Assembly (NCBI GenBank): GCA_003116975.1 | Contig: BGKB01000145.1 | Span: 102,979 to 166,978 of the forward strand | Reading direction: 5' to 3' | DNA: 64,000 nt | DNA from: Aurantiochytrium sp. KH105 | Lineage: Eukaryota > Sar > Bigyra > Thraustochytrida > Thraustochytriidae | In this document: in pieces, positions 52,731 through 62,823 of the stretch | Position numbering within the stretch: the stretch's first letter is position 1 | How the letters are laid out: each line of letters opens with the position of its first letter | Notes under the pieces: generated by a model | The model's input: only the letters and a program-made list of their open reading frames with translations | Database searches by the model: none | What the model was told of the DNA's origin: nothing | Program-made: the position numbers and the translations under genes

Positions 52731-52912
52731 AGTATGTAAATTGTCATTTTTATATTTTTGTAAACCCAGGCTCAATCCTGCTTTGACATTGGCCTGACAG
52801 TCAAGATGCCAGCGGGACAACTCAACAACACAAAGAGTACTACGTTTAGGTTGCGAAAAAAGTAAGAAAGGGCGAAAGAAAGCTGCCGTATCTTCTTTGG
52901 CCGTTAACATGA

Positions 52913-54079
52913 TCAGCAGGCGAGCTGGGCCATTTGTTCATCATTTGCAACATCGACTGACACGGTGCCAACGCCAACCGCTGCCGACAAATCCTGCGGT
53001 GATGGTCCTCGTTGCGCGCGGATGACCTTGAAGGTGTTTTTCAGACCCTGAATGGGCCCATGCACAAGCCCAGCAAAGGACAGCTCCACATTCGCGCCCG
53101 AGACGCCCTTGATACGAAAGGTGATGACGGCAAATACAATAATGGTGGCAAAGTTGACGAGAAAGAGAGAGAGACTGAAGATGCCAATGCGCAGAAAGTG
53201 ATTGTCGCGGCCCTGTGCATCGACCTGGGCGAGATGGTAGATCCCGCCCATAGTGATGCAAATTGCAGAATTCACTAGAGGCGGAAGCAACGAGCTGGAA
53301 ATGGCCACGCCGACAAGTGTACTCACGGCCGCATTGGTTGTGGCTAATGCGACGCCGATGCCCGACGGCATGGCCGTCCAAAAGCCAGTGAACATGGAAA
53401 GCACGCGACCACGGGATTCCATCTCCTCGCTTGTCAAGTACTGATGGCCCGTGAGATGGGTGAGGAATGGAATACCGAGCGGTTGCCAAAAGAGAATCGT
53501 AACGCAGCCCACTGCGGCACCGAGAATGTAGCAGATGAGGATACCCCAAAGTTCATTGCGAAGTCCAAGACGCACGAGATCGCGACGACCGACTGCGATT
53601 CCGAAGGCAACGCCCAAGATTGGGCCCATCAGCGGGCTCACAAGCATTGAGGCAACCACTGTCACGGCAGAATCCGTAACAAGGCCAACGGCAGCGATAA
53701 TGCCAGCGACGCATGTTAACAGAATGTAGTCAAAGGTCAGATGGAGGCCGGCATGAATGGCGTCTTCGATTTCGCGAACGGTACGACGGTCGGTAAGACG
53801 ATAACGTTTTCGCGGGCCAGGAGGACGTTGGAGTGTCGGAATTGTGGATTGGAGCGCAATGATATCAATGCTTCCAAACCTGGACCCGAGACCTGTGGAT
53901 TCTAGGGCATGGAGGACCTCGGACACGTGTTTGTCGACGCATACAAACGAGATCATGACCTCGTCTGCCTCAAGGGTCGCGAAAGTTCGAAGACGCTGAG
54001 CATTGGGATTGGCTCGAATGACTTTCTCCACCTGTTCACGCTCGTCTCGGGGGAGGTGAATCTGCACGCTGCGTACCAT
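52913..54079 (-). CDS. DUF389 integral membrane protein
   Basis: Single exon, 388 residues, ATG at 54079. An N-terminal soluble, ACT-like region (about 1-80: SVQIHLPRDEREQVEKVI ... MISFVCVDKHVSEVL) precedes six membrane segments, including the DUF389 hallmark TDSAVTVVASMLVSPLMGPI (about 132-151). Later segments include GVAISSSLLPPLVNSAI. DUF389 proteins are common in bacteria and archaea and of unknown function; eukaryotic copies are scattered. The protein ends in a hydrophilic 60-residue tail. Converges with the AGMO-like gene, about 180 bases between stops. Confidence 0.9.
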   Translation of the reverse strand: MVRSVQIHLPRDEREQVEKVIRANPNAQRLRTFATLEADEVMISFVCVDKHVSEVLHALESTGLGSRFGSIDIIALQSTIPTLQRPPGPRKRYRLTDRRTVREIEDAIHAGLHLTFDYILLTCVAGIIAAVGLVTDSAVTVVASMLVSPLMGPILGVAFGIAVGRRDLVRLGLRNELWGILICYILGAAVGCVTILFWQPLGIPFLTHLTGHQYLTSEEMESRGRVLSMFTGFWTAMPSGIGVALATTNAAVSTLVGVAISSSLLPPLVNSAICITMGGIYHLAQVDAQGRDNHFLRIGIFSLSLFLVNFATIIVFAVITFRIKGVSGANVELSFAGLVHGPIQGLKNTFKVIRAQRGPSPQDLSAAVGVGTVSVDVANDEQMAQLAC

Positions 54080-54685
54080 GGCTCAGCTCAAGTGGTTGGA
54101 TATTCCTTGAGTTCCGGCGTCAGTTCGAAGCGCGCGCACGCGCGCGCGCGCGATCGAGTGATTTGATTGATGTGAAGAACGCAATCATTGTCGAAAGGCT
54201 CGGCCGGCGTCGGAACCTCATGTTTGGTATCCGTTGGAAATGGGCCATTTTTGCACTAGAATGGGTCCATTTGTTTTGGCGTGGGTCGTACTGAGGAGAT
54301 CTGGGACGATTTACTTGTACTCACTCGTGTGCTCGCTCGCATTGCCAAGCCGAATCAGAATATGGAGTACTACTGTAGCGAGATGACATATTTAGATAGC
54401 TATAGCTAGCAATCTAGCTGGCTGCTGGGATGTCGTACATGCTGTTTTGCAGAACGCGCGAGCGCTGGAAATGAAGAATGCAAATCGCGAAAGATATTGC
54501 CACTCTTCTTGCCGGGCTCACAGCAGACAGGCAGACAGACACCGATGTCCATCCTAGTCAAAATAATAAACGTTGCGCCGCGAAAAGAGTGCACAACAAA
54601 GCTGTGCAGAGGGAGGGAGAGAGATGAAGTACGAAAGGAGCGCGCTCGCTCTCCGGTACAGAGTGTGCGTGTTCCCCTTTTCGTT
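54080..54685. other. intergenic; CG-dinucleotide run
   Basis: Contains an alternating purine-pyrimidine run, CGCGCACGCGCGCGCGCG (about 54131-54151), able in principle to adopt Z-DNA, and CAGACAGGCAGACAGAC (54524-54540). No gene seen between the DUF389 start and the carrier stop. Confidence 0.5.
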
Positions 54686-55684
54686 TTACTTCTTGGCGCT
54701 ATCGTCAGAAATCCATTGGACGACCTGGAAGATGACGGCCTGACCAGCCCCGATCTTGACGAGGCGCGCGGGGAGGCCAGCGATGAAAATGTGCGCGAGA
54801 CCCTTTTCGCGCACAACAGACCCGAGAAAACTCATCGTCTGAGAAAAGTTTCGCTTTCCACTCGAAGCCTGCATTTCGGACTTGAGCACGTCGACAGGAT
54901 TGTTCAAAATCGTGCTGAGAATGCCGACAGCGGCGCCTCCCAGGGCCGCGTTGCCCCCGCAATACTTTTGCACAATGCTCTCGTACACATAGAAGCGAAA
55001 TGCGTTGCTTCCGGCTTGCTGCGTTTGTTCGTATCGTTTTCGTGTAATTTATGATGGCATATGCGCGTGAGTATTGCGTTCCTCGTTACTGTTCGAAAGC
55101 GTCCGTCCGAGACAACGTATTCATGACCGAGCAAAGAGCACGGGGCTCAAAAGGATGAAAGACTTACACGAACAAAGGTCGGCGAGGCGCCAACCCATAG
55201 TGAGGAGATACCCTCGGTGCGGAAAATGGTGCCAAAAAGTTGTGAAGGCGGGAGTTGCGCGTGGCGTATCCTGAGGATTTTGAGCCGCTCGCAGGGTGTG
55301 ACCCAAAGAAGGGCCTCGGTCGCGCCGGCAGCAAAGCCGGAGAGGAACTTGTCCTGCTCTGGGTCATCGGACAGCTTGCCGCGAATGTTCTGGTACACTG
55401 CGAAGCGGATGCCGATTTTGCCTGCGTTCTGCAGCATTTGCACGCCGAGCCCCGAGTACAACCCCCTGATGCCTCCTGAGGCCGCGACCGCCTGCCGCAT
55501 GGAGGCCAGCATGGGCTCATTCCGGCCGTACTGCTGGCGCGTCTTTGTCACCTCCATGGGCATCGTCACGGCGGCCTCCACGGCGCCTGTCGTTCGCGAC
55601 GCAGCGGAGTCGCGCTCGCCCGTCAGCCTTGGTCTTGGTCCTCCTCGTCCTCCTCCACGTACCTGCCACCACGCCCGCGAACAT
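54686..55684 (-). CDS. mitochondrial carrier (SLC25), tricarboxylate-carrier-like, three exons
   Basis: Exons 55684-55663, 55586-55168 and 55018-54686 encode 257 residues through GTACGT...CAG and GTAAGT...CAG introns. The product belongs to the inner-membrane solute carrier family. Signature loops are PMEVTKTRQQ, TPCERLKILR and NPVDVLKSEMQ, one per repeat, and GIRGLYSGLGVQMLQNAGK and QAGSNAFRFYVYES resemble citrate/tricarboxylate carriers of the SLC25A1 type. The 22-base first exon encodes only MFAGVVAG. The protein starts inside helix 1 and lacks the usual 20-40 preceding residues, so an upstream exon may be missing. Confidence 0.85.
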
Positions 55685-56389
55685 GTCTGCGCCGCGCTGC
55701 GCCGCGCCGCGCCGCGCTGCGCTGCGCTGCGCTGCCCTCCGCCCCGCTCGCCTGCCGCCGCGGCTTCCCGCGCGGCGCCTCGCCGTCGCGTGTCTCGTTG
55801 CGGGTCTGCCGCAGGTCGCTCTTACGCTCTTATGCGCTCGTGCCGTCGTGCTCGTATTTACGCTCCTATTCACGCTCTTCTGCTCTTGTTATGTAGTACA
55901 TGCTCTTACGCTCTTGCTCTTATGCTCTTGTTTTTTTGTTTTTTATGTAGTAGTAGGCTCGAGTATGCTCCATTTATGCTTCTGCGCTCTGCTCGGCCCG
56001 ACTCGGCCCGTTCCACTATGCCGCAGCGCGTGCACGAACTGCGCAGGCGACGCGCGGGAAGAGCGCGAGCCCGCCGCCGCCGCCTGCAGCGCTCGCCGGA
56101 GGCGCTCGAGCGAGCGCGCTCGCCGGCGCGGCTGGGCTGGGCCGGGTGTCGCTGCTGGCTGGGCACGGATGGATGGATGGATGGATATGGATGGATGTGG
56201 ATGGACGATGGTCGGGCTGACGGACGACGGCATGCAGGACCGGCAGAGCGCCTTCGCAGGTGCCACCTGCGTGAGACCTCGCGCGCCTGCGCGGGTGGGC
56301 GGCGCGGCGCGGCGGCGGGCGGCGGACGGGCGGACGGAGCGCGCGGAGGCGAGCCGGCCGAGGGGCCGGGTCGCGTCGCGGCGTCGGAA
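55685..56389. other. divergent intergenic between the carrier and the sirtuin-like gene
   Basis: Includes GCGCTGCGCCGCGC runs (55688-55735), repeated CTCTTATGCTCTT-type units (55820-55935), an ATGG/GGAT run (56168-56210) and a GGCGGGCGG run (56295-56335). No supported gene. Confidence 0.5.
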
Positions 56390-57475
56390 ATGGCATCGTC
56401 GCCGTCAACGATTTCCGGGATGGGCGACGGCGTCGAGGAGGCCGCGCGCAGGGTGGCCGGCGCCGGCGCCGTGCTGGTGCTGACGGTGGGGCGCGCCGGC
56501 GCGGAGAGGCGCGCGCGCGCGCAGGCGGCGAGCGGCGGCGAGCAGCGCGCCGCGGGGTTGGCCGCGCGGCTGGAGAAGATGGCCTTCTCCACGGGCCCGG
56601 CGTGGCGGCTGGCGCCCGAGGCGGCGTGGACCAAGTTCAGGGAGGGCCTCCTGGGCCCCGTGGACGTGCCGCGGCTCGGCCGCTCGATGGGCAGGGAAGA
56701 GCGCAAGGCCAAGGCGAGAGAGTTCAAAGATCAGTTCCCCGTTCAGACGGCCCTGGGCGTGCTCGAGCTGCGATTCCGCGAGACCGGGACCAAGGCGCCC
56801 AGGGCCTTTACGATTATCACGACCGCCATGCACGGCGCGCACCAGGAGGCCGGGAGCTCGCAGGTCATTGAGCTGCACGGCTCGATTCGGCGCTTCAAGT
56901 GCATCGCCAGAGGCCATTACTTGTCTGCAATGGAATTGGAGAAGCAGGAGGCCAAAGAGAAAGAGGGCGAGGCCCTCTCGGGGGTGAAGAAGACAAAGTA
57001 CCCGACATGCAAGCACAAGCAGGCCGGGAACGGGGAGGAAGTCACCATTTGCAACAGCACCTTGCGCCCCGATTGCGTTCTTCTCGGCGAGACAATCGAT
57101 CAGGAAGCCATGGCGCGCGCGGAGCTCGCGGCGTCGCGTCTCCGCCCGAATGATATTTGTCTCGTCGTCGGCGCTCCAGACGACTCGTACCCTGCAGCGT
57201 ATCTCCCTGAGCTGGCGGCGAGATCAGGCGCACCTATCATTTTCATTGCTCAAGATGGGGCCGCCTCCGTGAAGGCAATGCGCGAGGCGTGTCGCAGCGA
57301 CCCAAAGACTTTTGATGGACCGCATGACGCGCAAGACCGAATTCTGCATCTTGCGGGTGACCCTGTTGACTTGTTGGAGGCTCTTGTCGATGCAGTTGTG
57401 TCCAGAGAGACATTGCAGCAGGCGAATCAGCAGCAAAAGGAGGAGAACCAGCAGGCGCAGGAGGTGCTCGCCTGA
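56390..57475 (+). CDS. degenerate sirtuin-like protein (probable pseudo-enzyme)
   Basis: Single exon, 361 residues, ATG at 56390; MGDGVEE ten codons on is an alternative start. The sirtuin order is recognisable: a buried strand AVLVLTVGRAG where NAD-binding GAGxS should be; FTIITTAMHGAHQEAG in place of TQNIDxLHxxAG; VIELHGSIRRFKC with the catalytic-position His kept; LRPDCVLLGETID; and LRPNDICLVVGAPDDSYPAAYLPELA in place of IGTSxxVxPAA. Thus the NAD-contacting Gly-Ala-Gly-x-Ser, the Gln-Asn-x-Asp set and the Gly-Thr-Ser are all changed. The zinc module retains only scattered Cys (FKC, PTCKH, VTICN). Gln/Glu-rich end. Likely a folded, non-deacetylase relative, though a missed intron in the first third cannot be excluded. 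Confidence 0.78.
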   Translation: MASSPSTISGMGDGVEEAARRVAGAGAVLVLTVGRAGAERRARAQAASGGEQRAAGLAARLEKMAFSTGPAWRLAPEAAWTKFREGLLGPVDVPRLGRSMGREERKAKAREFKDQFPVQTALGVLELRFRETGTKAPRAFTIITTAMHGAHQEAGSSQVIELHGSIRRFKCIARGHYLSAMELEKQEAKEKEGEALSGVKKTKYPTCKHKQAGNGEEVTICNSTLRPDCVLLGETIDQEAMARAELAASRLRPNDICLVVGAPDDSYPAAYLPELAARSGAPIIFIAQDGAASVKAMREACRSDPKTFDGPHDAQDRILHLAGDPVDLLEALVDAVVSRETLQQANQQQKEENQQAQEVLA

Positions 57476-57599
57476 GCAACACAGTCGCGGTGCGACACTC
57501 AGCGGAATGGAGCGAGGGTGGGCTCCTGAGCTTGGACTTGGTACTGTATCAAGTGAATTTGCAGACGCGCACGAGCAGCAAAAGGAATATAATGACAAA

Positions 57600-60335
57600 T
57601 TAAGGGAGCTCGCCCGTGTGGCGGCGCGAGGGCGCGAGGCGACTTCGAACCGTGGGCGAGGCCTTGAGCTCGGCGACAGCTTGTTCCTGAGGACGGACAT
57701 CAAGCGAGACAGGCTTGAGCACGGGCTTACCGTGCTTGCCCGTCATCACGTCGGAGGGCGGCGGCGGGATGGTCGGCGCTGTCGACAAGGTTTGAGCCGC
57801 ATCAGCAGCTGGCGAAGGCTCCCGCTGCGGATCGGGAACAGAGCCCGAGCGCGGAGATGTTTGGGAAGCGCTTTGCTGTGCGGGGGGCGGCGACGAAAGG
57901 TGCACGGCGGAGCGCGTGGGAGCGCGGAGCAAAGCCTGGCCGCGCTGTGTGCCAAAGACGACCTCGAGCATGCCAAAGGGCGTGGCTTCTGTCGTCCCCG
58001 AAAGGACGAGCATACAGGCTTCGGCATCGCTGTTCATGAGGTGTTCCTTGACGCAGCACACGCAGGCAACCGCGATGTCAATAACTGCATCCCAGCCCTG
58101 GGATAAAAACCGTAGCCAAACGTTGGTGACGGAGGCAAAGTCCTGGTCCACATAAAATGTAAAGATTGTAAGAATCCACTTGGCCGCATACACGACGGCG
58201 CTGAGACCACACTCTTGAAGGTGGGCAAAGAGCACGGGCTCGACGATTGCGACGCGTTGATCAATGTCGTCGAGAATGGTACGATAAAAGGCAAAGTCGC
58301 GATCGAAGAGCGAGCAAAGCCTGTAGGACTGGTCTTCGAGAAGCTGCGCAAAGAGAACAAATGCGCGCTCTGTTTCGAGCATGATGCTCGACGAGAGCAG
58401 CTCACCAGAGGATGTGCGAGGTCTGCCCATGGACGGGCTGTCGACCGTGGGCAGACTTGCCGTTGCTTGGGCGTCTTGAGCGTTGCTGGTGGGCGGTGGC
58501 GGCGAGGGTGAACCGGCGATGGGGGCCTCGCTGAACATGAGCAGGTATTTTGCGACGCAGTGCATGCCTTGACAGTAGCCAATGCTGGGAAACGCGAGTG
58601 CGACGTAGCGCAGAATGCTGTGCAGCTGCTCGCGTGCGACGGCGGGCTCGCGGTCCATGAATCGGTGAAAGTGCGTGCGACGCAGATCGCTGGTGATGGC
58701 GTGATCCCATCGTGTGGGGGCCATTTCTTTTCCACAAAGACTCCAAAAGATCATGCGGTGATCGCGGTGGACGAGGTGACGAGCGCTGCCGCCTTGGAAG
58801 GTTGTCATGCGGCGCACGGGCCGCCCAATCGGTAGAGACTCGTTGTCGTCTGCTTCGTTGGCGCTCTGATTTTCCGTTGACTCGCTTGTGGACCTGTCTT
58901 CTGATTCTTCTGATTCTTCTTCTTCTTCGTCGTCGTCGTTTGCGGTGTCGCCGTCATCGTCGTCGCTCGTGCCGGCATTTATTTCCAAAGATCCACTTGT
59001 TTGTTGGGCGCCATTACGATCGTCATATTCTTCAATGTCATGATCATTTGTTTGTTGGGTGTCGTAAACACCTCGAGGTGCGTCCTTTACTGCGAATGCA
59101 ACGAGGTCAGCGTCGACTTGATCATTGTTGTCAGAAGTGCTCTTGGAGTCACTTCCGCTATTGTCAATGGTGTCGCTGTCATTGTCAAGCGCTTGACAGA
59201 CGTCTGCCCATCCGCGAGCGTCATATGCATTGGATAAACTTTGCGTTTGACGTTTGTTGCGGTCCGCGTGGGAAAGCATTGGAAAGGGCTGCTTTGGAGA
59301 GAGCAGCGGGTACTTGGCATACTCGATGATGTCCTGCGTGGGTGAATTGGCAACAAACGAGGTTACAGAGCCAGCAGCGGATGAAGGAGAGGTGGGCGCC
59401 GAGGAAGCAGGAGAAGATGCGCTTGAAAAGGATCGTGACCTTTCGCGGAATCTTCGCTGCGATTTGAGGACGTTGCGGGCAATGGGGAGCACGAGGATTC
59501 CGTATTTTAGCAAGAGATGGGCTGGCCCTCGGTAAGGATGGACGGCCCCATCTTCTGTGAGCACGCTTGCGTCGAGATTGTACACTGCAAGCGGAGACAT
59601 GGTGTCAAGGTCGTATTGCAGGCGAATAAAGACCCAAGTTCCGTGAACGCACTCCTCGCTTGACGTGAGAAAGGTGGCGGGGCGCTGTTCAATGTCTTGA
59701 CCCGAGGCTTGGACAGCAATGGCAATGCCGTCGGTCATGGCTTCCACGTGATTGCAGACAGTGCCCTGGAAGATGGCACCATTGGCGAAGCGGAGGTGGC
59801 CGTATCCGCAGGCGGGATTGGTGACTTGGGCGCCAAAGGCGTCATTTATGCTGGAACTTTGACTGCGCGCCCACTCGTCGTAAACATCCGAAGCATCGTC
59901 GGAGTTGATGGTGTCCACAGAGAAGTTGCTGCGCAGACTGGAACGTTTGTACATTTTTTTGAGGGGGGCTTTCAGGCTCGGGTCGAGGACAAGGGCCTCA
60001 GGCAGGGAGGCTGTCCTTTGCGGAGGCGACGGGCGGTCTCCCGCTCGTTGTCGGCGTCTGCGATGATGCGCATGAGTGCAACCCGTCTGTTTCTCTTGTT
60101 GCTGTTGTTGTTGTTCCTTTTGGTGTTGCTTTTGTTGCTGGCGAAGGAGCTGTTGTAGACGAAGGTCTCGGCGGGGTGCATGATTGGGAAGCCTAGCCTC
60201 GCGGCTTTCTTTGCGGGTGCGCGACGTGGCGGCGGGCGGAGGCCACTGCACGGCCTCCGCGTTGGCCGTGCCCTCGTCAGCTCTCTTGTGTGTCGGCGCT
60301 TCGCTCGAGCGCGCCGACGAGCTCGAGGTGCCCAT
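57600..60335 (-). CDS. TBC-domain Rab GTPase-activating protein
   Basis: Single exon, 911 residues, ATG at 60335. TBC proteins accelerate GTP hydrolysis by Rabs with an Arg and a Gln finger. The Arg-finger motif is HAITSDLRRTHFHRF (IxxDxxR, about residue 545) and the Gln-finger motif is SIGYCQGMHCVAKYL (YxQG, about 590). ERAFVLFAQLLEDQSYRL, VLFAHLQECGLSAVVYAAKW and FASVTNVWLRFLSQGW complete the domain to about 760. The first 400 residues are low-complexity (Ser, Gln and acidic runs) with one more ordered segment (GYGHLRFANGAIFQG onward). The C-terminal 120 residues are Pro/Ser-rich. It faces the sirtuin-like gene with about 120 bases between stops. Confidence 0.93.
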   Translation of the reverse strand: MGTSSSSARSSEAPTHKRADEGTANAEAVQWPPPAATSRTRKESREARLPNHAPRRDLRLQQLLRQQQKQHQKEQQQQQQEKQTGCTHAHHRRRRQRAGDRPSPPQRTASLPEALVLDPSLKAPLKKMYKRSSLRSNFSVDTINSDDASDVYDEWARSQSSSINDAFGAQVTNPACGYGHLRFANGAIFQGTVCNHVEAMTDGIAIAVQASGQDIEQRPATFLTSSEECVHGTWVFIRLQYDLDTMSPLAVYNLDASVLTEDGAVHPYRGPAHLLLKYGILVLPIARNVLKSQRRFRERSRSFSSASSPASSAPTSPSSAAGSVTSFVANSPTQDIIEYAKYPLLSPKQPFPMLSHADRNKRQTQSLSNAYDARGWADVCQALDNDSDTIDNSGSDSKSTSDNNDQVDADLVAFAVKDAPRGVYDTQQTNDHDIEEYDDRNGAQQTSGSLEINAGTSDDDDGDTANDDDEEEEESEESEDRSTSESTENQSANEADDNESLPIGRPVRRMTTFQGGSARHLVHRDHRMIFWSLCGKEMAPTRWDHAITSDLRRTHFHRFMDREPAVAREQLHSILRYVALAFPSIGYCQGMHCVAKYLLMFSEAPIAGSPSPPPPTSNAQDAQATASLPTVDSPSMGRPRTSSGELLSSSIMLETERAFVLFAQLLEDQSYRLCSLFDRDFAFYRTILDDIDQRVAIVEPVLFAHLQECGLSAVVYAAKWILTIFTFYVDQDFASVTNVWLRFLSQGWDAVIDIAVACVCCVKEHLMNSDAEACMLVLSGTTEATPFGMLEVVFGTQRGQALLRAPTRSAVHLSSPPPAQQSASQTSPRSGSVPDPQREPSPAADAAQTLSTAPTIPPPPSDVMTGKHGKPVLKPVSLDVRPQEQAVAELKASPTVRSRLAPSRRHTGELP

Positions 60336-61184
60336 TTCCTCGGCCCTTTCTGGTGTGCATTTGTCTTCTGGGTTGGACTACGATAACAGTAGTAAGTAGT
60401 AAATAGACGTTGGAGCTGCCATGCAATGCGATGTAATTCAATCTATCTATCCTCGCATACCTGGCGGATTCCTCGGCTCCGATGAAGCCAGATTGGTTGC
60501 AACCAAGGCAAAAAAATGAGCGATGAGTGATCAAGTGCGCTGCATTCGGGTTCGAGATTGATTGATCGTCGAATAGCAAAGGGCAGAAACCGGGAAAACG
60601 CAGGTTATAACAACAGAAGGGTCGACCAGATAGGCACACAGACGATGTCGTCTACCAGTCTTTCGGCAATAATGCATGGATTTTCAAGAGGGAGGGAGAC
60701 AAAGAAAACAATTGAAAAGGGGGATCAGATGTGATTGTGGTAGTTAATGAACAGGAAAGGCCCGAGGTCTCTTGTTTGAAACGAGGCGGCGCGCGAGTCG
60801 CTCATGCAATCATTCGCTTGTCTCCAAGACGAGCGAATGTGCGAGTGCAAGCGCTAGCGCTATAAGTTGTATATGGGGATCGGGACTCCTTCCCCTTGAG
60901 GAAAATCTATGGGAAAGGATGTATTGAGGGCGCCGAAGATCAAAATAAGGGCGTGCGTGTCGTCCTTACTTGATGGGTCGCCTTGGAGGAACGATGAACA
61001 CCGACGAGCTTTGTGTGTGGTCAGGGTCTGCGCCATCGGTGATCGTGTGCTCGCTCTCTCTGCTGCGTAACTGCCGCGCTTTGCCTTGCGTGACATAGGA
61101 GCAGCGAAGAAGGTCAGCGGGCGGATGAGCGCGTCTGACATAGCAAACAAGGTGGCGTGCTTGCTATGCCAGTCGCTCGAAGCC
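60336..61184. other. intergenic; no supported gene
   Basis: Moderately A/T-richer than the flanks. No recognisable coding sequence or RNA gene. The left end should hold the TBC gene leader. Confidence 0.45.
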
Positions 61185-61408
61185 TTATTCGATCGACCGG
61201 CTCGACTTCTTGGTGAAGGAGTTCTTGCGGCAGAGCAGGAGATACTGGGGCTGCACGGGCTTCTTCGGTTCCCTTGCGGAAAGCATACCCTTGATGCCTG
61301 CCAGCCTTTGCCTGAAGGAGGCCGAGCGCTTGGCCGCCGGGCCATTGCTCGACACGCTCGACGAGGACGAGTCTCTTGAGAACACCATCGTGCGGTTCGG
61401 ACTGCCGG

Positions 61409-61439
<31 letters not shown>

Positions 61440-61499
61440 ACGACGGCTGCTACTGCTTTTGTTGCTGCCCGACGACGACAGCGTGCGTATCCTGTCCAT
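61185..61499 (-). CDS. possible small Ser-rich protein
   Basis: ATG at 61499, 104 residues. The first 60 residues are Ser/Arg-rich, including a nine-Ser run encoded by repeated AGC codons. The last 45 (SASFRQRLAGIKGMLSARE and PVQPQYLLLCRKNSFTKKS) look more protein-like and basic. The plus strand has a competing frame dominated by Leu runs from the same AGC/GCT repeat. No family recognised, and the call is weak. Confidence 0.3.
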
Positions 61500-61983
61500 G
61501 CCCGAGTTCGAGTTCTGCCTTGCCTCGGCGCTGGCCGCTCGCTCGCTCGCTCGCTCGGAGCGGCTCGGCCCCGGCAGGCAGACGGCAAGCAGGCTGGCCC
61601 CCGGGTCCTCAGACTGTGCGTCTCGGTCCCCTCTGGCCCCTCCGGCGCCAGAGGCCCCCCCTCTGGCCGCGTTCTCCTAGACACGAAGGGCGGCGCGCGG
61701 CGACGGGGGGAGCAGTGTGAACGTCTTGCCGCGCCCTCCCGAGGAGGCGGCTGAACCGTGGCTTCCAAGCGCCGTTCTTTTCCCGCAGCCAGGGTGGGCG
61801 GGCAGGAAGTGCGGGGGAGGAAGAAAGCTGGCCGGCTGCTCTGAGGGGGCAGAGGAAGCGAGAGGGGAAGGGAGGGGGACAGCACGCGTGAGGGAGGGGG
61901 AGGGGAGGGCCGGCAAAGCTCCGCCGTCAGCAACAGTAAAAACCTCGATGCGATGCCATGCTGCTCTTGATGCGATATGCGAT

Positions 61984-62023
61984 GCGATGCAACGCGATGC
62001 AACGCGATGCAACGCGATGCAAC
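61984..62023 (+). repeat. (GCGATGCAAC)4 decanucleotide repeat
   Basis: Four perfect ten-base units, close to one helical turn each, preceded by related ATGCGATGC units from about 61947 and followed by GCAAGG. Confidence 0.95.
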
Positions 62024-62783
62024 GCAAGGCCGCGACTTCGCTCCTCACCTCGGCCTACGAACTCTTGGCTGGCTGGCTGCCAGCAGAGCACAGGCGCAGA
62101 GCAGAGCTGGAGGGCTGTCTGTTTCGTTCGTCGCCGCGAGCTCGAGCTCGTGCTCGCTTGGCTGCACTGCTTGCTCTCCGTACCTTTTCCGAGGAGCCGG
62201 AGAGAGAGCGAGGGGGAGGGAGAAGGAGGAGGGAGAGGAGGAAGGAAGGGGAGAAGGGAAGGGAAGGCGCTTCCGAAGGCTGGCGGAGGCGAGAAGAACA
62301 GGCAGGAAAGGGAAGGAGGGGAGAGAAAGGGGAGGAAGGGGGAGGAGGGAGGATTCAGAGGGCAGCGGCACGGCCTCGACGAACTATGTAGAACCGCTGA
62401 CTCGCGCGTCGACGAAGTGTCCTCGTGCTTGCTTACTTGCTTACTTGCTTGCTTGCCCGCCTGCCTGCCCGCCTGCCTGCCTGCCATCGATGACTTGCGA
62501 CGTTCCTTCTTGCGGCGCAACACGCAGCGCAGCACGCAGCACGCAGCGAGCCAGCGGCCAGCGAAGCAAGCGAGGCAGGGCAGGAGGAGGGCAGCGGGGC
62601 GAGCCGCGCGGCTAGCTCCGCGTGGGGCTGGCTGGCCGCAGGCAAAGAAGTGGCGAAGTGAACGGCGGATGCGAGCCGAGCCGAGCCGAGCCGAGCCGAG
62701 CCAGGGCGAGACCAGGCCAGGACCTGCGAGCGCGGGCAGCCACCCATTCATTCGTTCGGTTTTCAGCCAAGCATGCAATGCGT

Positions 62784-62784
<1 letters not shown>

Positions 62785-62820
<36 letters not shown>
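62785..62820 (+). repeat. (CAG)12 trinucleotide repeat
   Basis: Twelve uninterrupted CAG units outside any supported gene. Other CAG tracts in the window are inside coding sequence (SLC5 symporter, Sec13). Confidence 0.97.
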
Positions 62821-62823
<3 letters not shown>

